Below are positions 42,601 through 53,756 of a stretch of DNA of 64,000 nt, one piece after another. Below the pieces are notes generated by a model. The model was not told where the DNA came from and ran no database searches. It worked only from the letters and a program-made list of their open reading frames with translations. Origin of the DNA: Struthidea cinerea (Eukaryota > Chordata > Aves > Passeriformes > Corcoracidae). Each line of letters opens with the position of its first letter. Positions within the stretch are counted from its first letter, which is position 1. The stretch is taken from contig VZTI01000467.1 in the NCBI GenBank assembly GCA_013397865.1, forward strand, positions 539,517-603,516, in the 5' to 3' direction. The position numbers were made by a program, and so were the translations under genes.

Positions 42601-45600
42601 AAGAAGTTATTCCTCACATCCAGGTGGAACTTCCTGTGCGTCAGTTTTTGCCCATGGCCTCTTGTCCCATTGCTCAGCACCACTGAGCAGAGACTGGATC
42701 TACCCTCTTGGCACCCTCCCTCCAGGTACTGACAGACGTTGGTCCCCTCTCGGTTGTCTCTTCTCAAGGCTGGACAGACCAAGTTCCCCCAGCCTTTCCT
42801 CATAAGAGAGATATTTCCGTCCTTTAATCACCTTTGTTGCCCTCCTCTGGACCTGCTCCAGGAGCTCCATGTCTCTCTTGTCCTGAGGAGCCCAGAACTG
42901 GATACAGCACTTCAGATGTGGCCCCCACTAGGGCTGAGTAGAGGGAGAGGATGACTTCACTTGATCTGGGAGCTGTGTTATTTATTCCTATTGCTCCCTA
43001 GGATCTCATTGTCCTTCTTGGCCCCAAGGGCACACTGCTGGCTCATGGACAGCTTGTTGTCCACCAAGACCCCCAGGTCCTTCTCCACAGAGCTGCTTTC
43101 TGGCAGGTCAGCCCCCACCTTTGTTGAATTTCAGAAAGTTCCTCTCTGCCCCACTCTCCACCCTGTTGAGGTCCCTCTGAGGGGCTGCACAGCTCTCTGG
43201 GGTACCAGCCACTCCTCACAGCTTTGTGTCATCAGGGAACTTACTGAGGGAGCCTCTGCCCCTTCATCTGAGTCAGTGATGAACAAGTTAAGCAATACTG
43301 GACCCAGTATTGAACCTGGGAGGGCACGACAAGTGACAGGCCTCCAACTGGACCCTGTGCCACTGATAATTATATTTATTAGTAAGTGTAGTATTAGACT
43401 ACAGTGTATAGTAGGCTTGGTAGTCTGTGGCAGGTTTGGCTCCTCTCCCAAATGGGCCAGAGGTGTGTGGATGCAGTTTGATATGGTTCCATCTCAGAGC
43501 AAGGCATCTGAGGCAGGTGTCTTTATGTAAAACCAAATGCCCAAAACCAAATGTTCCTTGACCTTCTTCAAGAACATATCAGCTCTTGAATACTTGGGCA
43601 CTGCTCAAATTTCAGTGTAAGTAACATGTAATGAGAAAGGCATCCCAGGGAGAGCCCCAGCCCCCAGCACTACTTTCCTGCATGGCAGACGGAGTATTGT
43701 GTTCTGCACGAGCCACAGGCCATGTCATGGCTTGCAGAGGGTGTCCAAGCAGCCTGTTGTCACAGCAATGAAGGGTAACTTTGGAGAGCTTCAGGCCAAA
43801 GGTTTCCAAACCTCTCCTTGATACACCAGCATCACCAGTGTCCTTGACCAGTGTGGACTCAATCCTCACTACCTAACTCAAACTCAGCTAGGAGTTGGCA
43901 CATTCTTTGCTCTGACCCGCCTGGGTGACAAGCTGGGCATCACTGGAGGACCCCCAGCACATACAAGTGGCAGCTTCCTGAGTGACCCAGCAGGGTCAGG
44001 CCTTCTCTGCCTGTGCTCTGGTGCTCTCCTCTCCTGCGCCACCTTCACTCCCTGCACACCATGGAGGCCAGAGAGACTGAGGCATCAGAAGCAGAGGCTT
44101 AGGTGTCCCTGTGCTGCCCACAGGTAGCCAGTGCAGGCACACTGGTGTGCACACAGACAGGCCAGAGGCTTCCTGGTGAAGCTCACATGAGTCCTCTGCA
44201 CTGACGTGTAGTCACACACTAAGAGAGATCCTTGGGATAAGGCCAGGGAGCTCAGCAAGGCCCTCCTGTTGTAACAGGATGGGAAACCCTGTGTGCGTTT
44301 CCTGCCACCCCATTTTTCCCCCTTGTGGTTGCTCCTCTTGTGCTCGTCACAGCTTGGTCTTTGTTTCAGCTACCTGGGTATCCACTTTGGCTTTCTGTTT
44401 GTCCCTGAGTGTGAAGCAAGGATTGCGTTGGGAGGTTTTTCTTCTTTTGATAAAATGTCTGGACAGTGTGAACCTGTTTCTGGCCAGTTACTCCAAGTAC
44501 TGCAGCACCACAAAGGGTAACGCGTCAGGGCCTGAAGCAGCGGGAAGGGTGGGAGGGGAAGGGCAGTCTCTGCATCTTGGCACGTCCTTCTGCAAAACTG
44601 GCAACATTATCCCAGCATCAACAGACCTGTAGAGTAATTCCATTTTCTACCCATTCTGGCCATGGCTGAGCTTCTCAGCACCCATCCTTCCTTAACACAG
44701 AACAAAATCCCCCTCCTCACCCTTACAGAAACCAAAACATCTCAGCCTTAGCTGCTGGCTCGGTGCCCGCTTGCTCCTGGGGGCTCCCCATGCTGGAGGA
44801 GCAACACCCTGGGACACACGTAGACACACACACAGCTCAGGCTCAGTTCTATTCACAAAATAAGAGTTTTGGTAAGTCTCTGTAAAGGAAGGCAGACTAA
44901 TTTCAGTCTCTTCCTATGCCTGCTTCTGCCAGCAGTCAGAGAGCTGTAAATCCCACTGACTTTAATGCACAGTACCTGGCCAAGCAAGAGCCACGTGTAC
45001 CCAGGGAGGTGTAGGGCGGTCAGCGCTCTGGAAAGGTGCAGAGCCACACGCAGCAGCTGTGGATGGTCAGCCTGACTTCCAGCTGCTGCTCTTGTCTCGC
45101 TGCTGCCACTGGCAAGTCAGGCGGGGCTGTGGTTTGTTTTTCTCAGCACCTCAGCAGGCTGTCACTTTTTGCCATGGGAGACAGTGAAATAGTCTTGAAA
45201 TACCAGAAATAAGATACTGACTTAACCATGTAGCAGCAAAACTGGATCTAGAGGCATATGAGCAGAGAGCCAATAGACTGCACTAGTGATTCCTTCCAAA
45301 CAGCAGAGCAAAAATCTTCTTTGTTTTGCTGCTGAGCTGCTCATAACCATGTTTTTAGCAATACTACAGATTGCAGTTAAGTGGTTTTGCTTGTGTCTGT
45401 GGCACTAATCTCAGTCTTTGTCCCGCTCCAGTTAATAGGCTGCATTATTGGCAGACAAGGCAGTAAGATAAATGAAATCAGGCAGATGTCAGGAGCGCAG
45501 ATCAAGATTGCTAATGCCACAGAAGGCTCCGCAGAACGACAAGTTACAATCACAGGATCCCCTGCAAACATCAGCTTAGCACAGTACCTCATTAATGCAA

Positions 45601-48600
45601 GGTAAGTTGGCTTTGTAAGTGATCATGCTTCTGCGAGATTGCTCTGTCTGCTCTCCAGCAAATGTCTGTCCTGGGTAGATCCAGAAAGTTGCTTTGCAGT
45701 GTCCATTTTGCATAGTATTACTGAATTCCTAATGGTTTGTAAAGCCTGTATCATTAGAACCTGTGTTTGCTGTTGGTTTATATGGAAAGGAGCTTAATCC
45801 GGTGCAATTCCAGGTACATGTTGAATGAGAAAAGCTGCAAAATCTGAATACTCACATTAGATCCGCCTAAAATATCAGTGGATAAATTAAATGAAATGAC
45901 AATCATAAATTGTTTAGAGGAAAACACTTTTCACAGACCCATTTTACTGTCCTAAATGGCAAATATAGTAAAACAGATTGCAAAACAGATCTAAATTACC
46001 GAGTGGAAATTGCCACTCAGAGCTGATAAACTGACATTAGGTTGCTGAAGAGGCACAGGATTTACTTTTTTAGAGACAGCACCACAAATCAGTAAGAAGC
46101 ATTCCCTAATGAGACAGGGTGAGACTATCTGCTTCTCCACTTCTCATCCCCAGAATTAATGAAAGCACTGGCTGTTTAGCTAAGCCATGGTGATGGCTTA
46201 GCTCTCTAACAGTTTCTATATGATTATTTAGAAAAATATTAAAATTGATCCCACTTTCATTTGCTATTATGTGGAGAAGAAGGTGCAATGGATATAGTGC
46301 TGTCTCCTAGATCTCCTTGTAAGTGCTGGACTGAGGCAATATATTGTGGGGGAGGGGGAGTAGCTATGCATTTTATGGCTTTTTTTTCTTTTATTTTCTT
46401 TTTTACCCCCACAAAAATACTGTGATACGAATCAAGCTTTGTGTTTAACTATGTTTGCTGTTGAGGTAGTACAAAGTATGTGATTCATGTGGGGGCTGCA
46501 GTCACAGGCCTGCAGGTTCCTGTGGTCCAGCTTCCTCTCCATCCCAGTTCTGTAGTGCACCACTGTAATGGTTGGAGTGGAGGAACGGGATGTTTGTGCA
46601 GCTCTGTGTTATAGCAAACAAAAATACTGCTTTTTATAATGTAGTCTGAAAGCAGCTTCCTAGGGAAAGATATATATAGGGATGGCACTGTAAAAACTAA
46701 GATAAGCCATTTCCAGAACCTTAAAACAACCTACAGCTCTTTTGATTTATATTCTTTGTAGCAAATATAAGTCACTTCCGTAAGCCCTGTAATCAAATAA
46801 AAATGTGTTCCCTCCTTTAACCCTTAAGGATATGTTCTTCTCTTGGTGTTCAGGGATTCCCCACACATCGAGACGAGAATAGACCCCTTCATTTTTAGTT
46901 GCATAAACACCATATGGCATGCATCTGGATCTCAGAAGATAACCATTTAAGATCTTCAAGACAGCTAAAGCATGCAAATAAAATAATGCACTTATTAATG
47001 GAGTTGCAGTGAGCTGCTCACCAGAGACAGAAACTCTAGTGAACAAAACTGTTTGACTCACTTTAGAAAAGCCTGTGAACTCTCACACTTCTGTTGATTC
47101 TGTTTAATGATTCTTTTGATGGAATGGGATCTATATGAGGTCTTTTAACATACTTTCGCAAAGAAGAAAACTCCTCAGCAGTCATATACCACGGATCTCT
47201 ATCTATACCCTGTGAAACCAGAAACAAAGTACTTTGTTCCTGTTAAATTTCTAGATAGAAGTCAATTGTTACCATAATCTACAATAAACCGTCATATATT
47301 ATTATGTACCATGTGTTGGAACTGTATTTAGATGAAGTGACTTCATTTGTAAATGAAGACTCTTAAAGTAATGTATAATAAATTAAGCTGTAAGGTAACA
47401 CAGGCAATTAAGGTGGCTTTTTCATTTTAAAAAGTGATACTGTTGCAGACCTCTCCTTCCACATGAGACATTGCTGTCCAGCCAGGTGCCACCACAGCAG
47501 CAGTGCGAGTTCAGTCGCACTGGAGGAAAACTGAGAAGCTGTGAGGCAGGCGGGAGGTTTGCTCTAGTGAGGTTTAGGTGCTCGGGCAGGACAGAGGTGC
47601 AGAGCCAGGCTGCTGCTGCTGCTGCTGCTGCTGCCTCTGTGTGCTAGGAGCCACTTCCTAAATCTGCCACAAGTGATGCCGTCTCTTTTAAAGACAGTGG
47701 CATAAAACAGCTTTGGGGAAGAGACAAGTACAGTACCCAGACTGCCCAAAGTGTGGTCTGGTATGTGAAAATAATAATTAGAAAAAATAACAGCCATGTA
47801 AGCATTCAGCATAAGGTAGATCTTTTTCTCCCCTACAAGATCTGTTGTTCACAGGAATCGGTTTCCGGGGCCAGTATTTCTGCATAAACCAATGTCTTTC
47901 AGCAACATAAGATGTAAAAAACCAAAATTATCTATCCACAGTATTCCTGAAACATACTGCGTGTATCTTCAAGGTATCCTCCAACCAAAGTTGCTATCTA
48001 TAGAATAATTTATCAGCTTGCTTTAAGACTTTTATTGCAATCTGGTGTTGGATATGTACATAGTATATTCTAAATTATAGATATATAAATATATTGTTAC
48101 AATATCAAGACAGATTTAAATCTTTCTAAAGTATTGGTTTGATTCTGTATTGCTTACCCGAGCGCTGGCCTCTGTACAAATAGAGCGTGTCTTAGCTTGT
48201 TTGCAGTAGAAATGTCTTTTTTCCTGTAAAACCTTCTGTCTGTTTAACTGGTCTCCACTGTAGTAACTAGATTTTCATTACCTAGTTCCATCTTCTAGCT
48301 TTTATTAAGACTGAACTGCATTTTAGTTTTCCTGTGTAATATCTGACTTTGGATTATAAATGAACTTAGCCAGCAGCACTTGCTCCTTGTTGAAGGGCAG
48401 TTTCCTGAAGGTATTTTTTTTACGAGAGGTTCATTCACAGGTGCAACAGGACTGCCAAAGCCACACCTGCTCTCTTCTTTTCACCAGTTTTGGGTAATGC
48501 AGGATGTGGCCTTCAGTGTGTGTATTCAGAAGGTGCAGGTCTGCAAAGGGACAGTGTCAAATTGTCACCATGAAATTTTGTATGAAGGCTGCCTCACCCA

Positions 48601-51600
48601 CTTCCACATGCAATGTTGTTGCATCCACAGTTGGTTTGGGAAACTGCCACTGCCATGGGACAGCTGATAGCTAACCTGATGAACTCCCACCATATGTGTT
48701 GCCACCAGTAATAAATGGGAAACAGGGCAAATTACTGCTACAGTCGTACCTGTGTGAGTAAACCAGAGACAGGGAGTTTGAATGGCTGCTACCAACACCA
48801 GCATTTTGGCCTGTGGGATCTGTTCTCCCTGCTGGTGCAGGAAAAACCTTAGGCTCAAACACTCCCCTGTATCAGTAAGGATTTTTTTGGTTTTATTGAA
48901 TCCACAGTAGGCAAATTTGGAGTCACTGAAACACTGAGTCCTGCACTACATTGCTATGGGCCTCCCCCCCAGGCTAATACTGAGTAATACTAAAAAATCC
49001 AACTGAATAAACTGAGTTTTTCAAAACATACTAGGGCATCACATGTAGCTCCTACACCCCCTAGTCGAGGATGTACGCTGGAGTTGAGTCTCTGATTCAG
49101 TGGTCTTGACATAAATCCCTCTTGTGTGAGTAGATGCCAACAGCACAAGGGTACACTTCTCTCTGCTTAGAAAAGCTAAGAGTTGCTCATCCATGGGGAC
49201 AGATTAAGACTTCAGAGCAGGAAAATCAAAATTTCACCTCCCACAAAGGAGTCTGAATTTCATGCACTCACCCTCCTTCCCTCCCAGCTCCTCACAGAAG
49301 ATGCTCTCCTTCCAACTTCCCAGCAAAAGCTGCCAAGGTGTTTATGCTCCAAGAGCCCTCTTTTCTTTGAGGGGAAGAGAGGAGCTCGGTGCTCAAGCAT
49401 TTCCCTCTCTCCTCCACACTCCTCTCCCCAGCTCAGACCCGCTTCAGGTGCCCTTCAGCCTCACCATCAGCAGCAGTGCTTTGGGAAGCTCTAGTCCAGT
49501 GTCCCCATTCCCTAGGTAGCGCTGGTTGATCCTTGTATCGTTGCATGAGGCAGGCAGCACGCTGGTCATTGCCTTTCTCTGGCTGTGAGTGGCCATGGGG
49601 CTGTTACTCTCAAAACTGTGTCTAAGGTGAGGAAAAGTGAGGCTCTTCCAAGCCCTGTGTGCAGTGACCATGCTCCCCTGCCAGCCTGCAGCCTGGCTAC
49701 AGCTGCTCTCCAGGCCTGCTCACCCAGTCCCCAACAGGGAGCAGCACAAACCCTGTGCTGGGAAGCCTCCCTGGGCCTGATGGGGTGTGGTAAGAAAGCA
49801 CCAAGTCTTGCATGGCCAGCCAGCAGCTTGCTGGCACTTCACTCTGGAAGCAAGGAGCTGCTACACCTCCTCAGCTCATCTCAGGAGAAAGCCCAGGAGC
49901 CTGACAAGTTAGTACTTGCCAAAAAGACAACCCCAAACTTACTAGAAATGTAGAAATACACATAAAACTGTAGCTAGCAAAGGTTTTCTAACCCATAGTC
50001 CTATTTCTATGCTAGGCTGCCATAGCTCCCAGCTGGTCACCTGCAAAAAGCGTCCTGAAATTGGTATTTGTGTTACTTGCCAATCCAAAAGCCAGTGCAC
50101 AAGCTGCAACAAGCAAAGGGGCAAAGGGAGGATTTATCTAGGCAAAAAATTTTGGCATATGAAAAAACATTGTGTGCTTGGAATTACTGTATTTTAATGT
50201 CTAAAAATGTACAGAAAATGAATATATGGGCCAAACTCATCTTGCCTGCTGATGGGTGGAGTTAGATTAAAGTGAGGATGGTTTGATTCCAACATCCTCC
50301 AAAGAGCCCATCACTGCCTTGGGCTCGGAGGTTGGGTCAGTCTCGAAGTTTCTGGTGCTGGCGGGGTCTGTCTGAGGATGTGTCTGCTGTATCCGTGTAG
50401 TACCTTGTCTGTCAGCTGGAAAGCTTTGTCATGTTCACTGTAACCACTGCCGCAAGCTCAGAAAGGATACCACTGCTGTGGAAGCCGGGGTGTTCTTCAG
50501 TGTTCCTTTTTACTAATTTACTTATAAGTAGATTGCATAAATATTTTGTTGTGATATAAAAAAAAAGTCTGGGGAAAGTACAAACCGAAGTGAACACACT
50601 GGCTAATCTGGTTTGTTTTATATGAAAAATGCACATTGACCTCACAGTGAATGAAATGAAAAATTAACTCACTTAAAATGAAAACCAAACCAAAACAACC
50701 AAAACTTTTTGCCTTAAATGGAAGCAGCAAATTGTTGCTCAGTCTCCTCTCATCCTAGCAAAATTACAAAGGGTACTATTTATGTCACAAAACTGACAAA
50801 CTGAAAAAATTACGAAAACCCCCCGCGTCCCCCTTTCAAAAATACCCTAATTTTGAAAAGCAAAATTCACCATATCAGTGCTGGAGAGTAAACTTCATAG
50901 TTATTTTAAGTTTTCTTTTAAGTTTCGTTTTTTCCATCTTTTTGCCATTACCTGCATTCCTTAGATTTCTTTTTTCATATGTAAAATGAACTAGCAACAC
51001 CCCCATGCCCTCTTCTTTNNNNNNNNNNNNNNNNNNNNNNNNNNNNNNNNNNNNNNNNNNNNNNNNNNNNNNNNNNNNNNNAAAGAGCTTTAGAGTCTCA
51101 GTAATGTTTTCCCCATCAAATCATGGAAAACCCTTTTGTTATTTCTCTTCTTTAACACATAACATGTTCCTCCTTTGACCCTCATTTTCCCTTTTTTTCT
51201 CTCTCTCCCCCTTCTCCCTCCCACTCGTCTGTCCCCCTCGTCCACCGATCTAATCCTGGATCCTGCCCTTTCGTGGTTGCTGTCCTTCCCTCCCTTTTTC
51301 CCCTCCCTCCCTCCTCCTCCTCTTCCTCCTTCTCCCGGCCCCACCACCCTGGCTGAACCCTCCCAACCTGTTTGTTCCTCTTCCTCTCTTCGTTTGCAGC
51401 TTAGAGATGGCTAAAGTCAGCACCCAGACCGCTTCCGTCACGACCCCTGTTGACCTCAACATGAACCTCTCTCAGTCTGCCACCCCTACCTCCACCCCCA
51501 CCTCCATGGCCGTGCTGGCGGCCGCCTCCGCCGCTACCGTCAGTACCCCCCCTCCCCTACCAACTCTGCCAACCACCCACTATGCCGTTCCTGTCTCCAG

Positions 51601-53714
51601 TCTGCTTGGCATGAAAACTGTCCCACTCCTGGCACTAAATGCCGCGGCCGCCGCGGGGGCCACGGGGAGTTTGTCCGCTTACACTGCCAAAATTCCTTCG
51701 ACGAGTGGGGTTAAGAAATCTGACCGCCAGAAGTTTGCTCCATATTGAAGGGATGAGACACAATGCAAGCTTTGCCAGCTCTGCCAAGAGTCTGTGGTAG
51801 CTCCTAGTTATCAAGGAAACAATACGGCATCTTTTATTTTCTGTTCAATTGCTAGTGTTAACTGTTGCCGACTCAAGTCGTCTTCCGCTCTCCATAACAC
51901 CTAACACCAGGCACCACCTACCAACTAGTTCCAACAGCCAGCAGGTGCCAGCCCGGGCTTTTTCTCCCCGGATACCGTCCCTCCGACGGGGCTGCGGCCA
52001 GGGCTGGCCCTCGGCAGCCGCACAGCGAGGCAGGGCTGCCCCCAGCCCAGCAAAGGAGACAGAGAGGAGAAAGAAAAAACATAAATGAGGCAAAATGTTG
52101 ACAGCCCGGTCCTGCTCCAGCAATGCTGCCTGGCATAAAAATACACTTAGATCCACATTTGCAGGGATCCCTCCAACTGCAGAACAATTCCTTATGGCAA
52201 ACTGGCATCTTTGATGTATTTTTCCTATTGCTAGAATGTGCAAATCCGGCACTTCTGATGACCATTGCCCCTGCAATGCTCTGTGAAGTGCTGCTGGCCC
52301 CCTCAGTCATTCTGCTGCTCCCAAAAGGCCTGGAGACCCCTATCCCCCTGTCCCAAAATCTCCCTACAAGCAGGAAATGGGGGCTAGGAAGTACCAACCT
52401 CAGGTACTTCTGTGTACAACAAGTGAAGCTTTCTGGTCTGAGAAAAACTGCTAAATTAAAATGACTGGAAAACAGTCAGGAAAAAATGTCAGGCACCTGT
52501 GCCTTTCCACATGATTCTTTTAAAGGGTGCAACCATTTTTCTCTGCTTTGGAAAAACGTAATTTTACGAACTCTGCTTTAGGGAGGGAGGGCAAGAGAGA
52601 GAGAGAGCAAGCTCCTCCTTTTGCACTCAGATGTTTTACATATACCAACACAGCACTTATTTCTGTAAGTGCTTCAGGGCAGGTACAAACCAGACGCCAT
52701 CACTGTTCTGATACTTCCTCCCATGTGTATTTTATTCAGTCAAAATGACCGTTTTTTGTCAGGTTCCTGTACAAAATACATCCCTGTTTGACTCGCCGCT
52801 AATCGTGCACTCAGATTGTATAGTAATCATGAAAAACTTGTAGCATTTTAGAGGTCGTTCAAAGGCTGCTGCCTGGGCAGATCCCATCCGTTTACCAAGC
52901 ACTTCAGGATGTTCAGATTAACTAAAACCAGACAGGTAATTGCAGCCAAAGCCAAGAGAGCTGGGGAATGGAGTGGCTGGTTGCCAGCTGTTGGAACTAG
53001 TTCTTAACTGCATTTTCTGTTTGTCCATCCACTTTCTTTTTAATTTCTGTTGCATAACTCAGTAATGCAATATTGTTTTCCTCACCACTTCCCAATCCAG
53101 AGTCCCATTAGCCCGCCATGTTCATCCACTTTGCACTCCTTGGACACAAAGCTTTAACAATTGAACTGTATTCAGTGCATTTTAATATAAACTAAAAACA
53201 CAATGCAAATGCAATACTTTTTAAAACATGGTATTTCAGAGTGTGTTATTGTATAGGGCTAAGTACTATCTCAGTATTTTGTGTCATTTCTGTATTCTCT
53301 GGGCTTTTCTTCACCTTAGCACCTTTGCACTAAGTTTTGTCACTGTAACCATTTGTAGTACTGCCATTGTTACAATTTGCACTTATCCAAATGGGGTTTT
53401 GGTTGGTTTTGTTGGGGGTTTTTTGGTTTTGTGGTTTTTTTGTTTGTTTGTGGCTTCCTTTTTTTTTTCCTTTTTTTTTTTTGGTTGTATACAATGAAGG
53501 AAAAACTGGGAATAATGTCAAGGTACCACAGCTATTTAAAAGCTCTAGAAAACTGCTGTAAAATTGTTCTGGACTATTGTAACTGTTTCAATAATTGACA
53601 TTTAAGGGGAAAAAAAAAAAAAACAAACCACCAAACTCTGTGTGAGAAAACTTGCCTGCACTGAAATGCTGTTCTATGCTGGTTGTACTCAAGTGGTATT
53701 TTTTTAATAGTGAG

Positions 53715-53756
<42 letters not shown>

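Larger units (their letters stand above)
37230..45431 (+). other. PCBP3: PCBP3 intron 10 (8.2 kb)
   Basis: No exon recognised. Contains two clear CR1 fragments in opposite orientations (38.87-39.41 and 42.41-43.37 kb), one older probable CR1 relic near 42.0-42.3 kb, and a T17 run at 42222-42238. Confidence 0.8.
45602..51399 (+). other. PCBP3: PCBP3 intron 11 (5.8 kb to exon A; 8.2 kb to exon B)
   Basis: Separates KH3 from the terminal exons. It contains a (CTG)8 run at 47610-47633, GC-rich chance frames at 49.2-49.95 kb, the N gap and the C/U tract. No exon was recognised. Confidence 0.8.

Noticed and set aside
42961..43530. 189-codon plus-strand frame
   Set aside because: Antisense to a CR1 reverse-transcriptase remnant; the real origin is the transposon on the other strand.
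49183..49953. Long frames in a CT- and GC-rich intron stretch
   Set aside because: Low-complexity Ser/Leu/Pro composition in several frames at once; no domain or splice support.
51407..51748. Stand-alone 113-residue protein starting at ATG 51407
   Set aside because: The frame continues upstream as LE to a strong acceptor at 51399 and joins KH3 in frame; the ATG is an internal methionine of the PCBP3 long tail.
3610..51748. Calling the gene PCBP4 because of its long tail
   Set aside because: KH1, KH2 and KH3 residues match PCBP3 much better than PCBP4, and the PCBP3-type short tail is present at 53805.
51918..52397. 159- and 143-codon minus-strand frames
   Set aside because: They lie in the PCBP3 3'UTR, overlap each other in different frames and have no recognisable domain.
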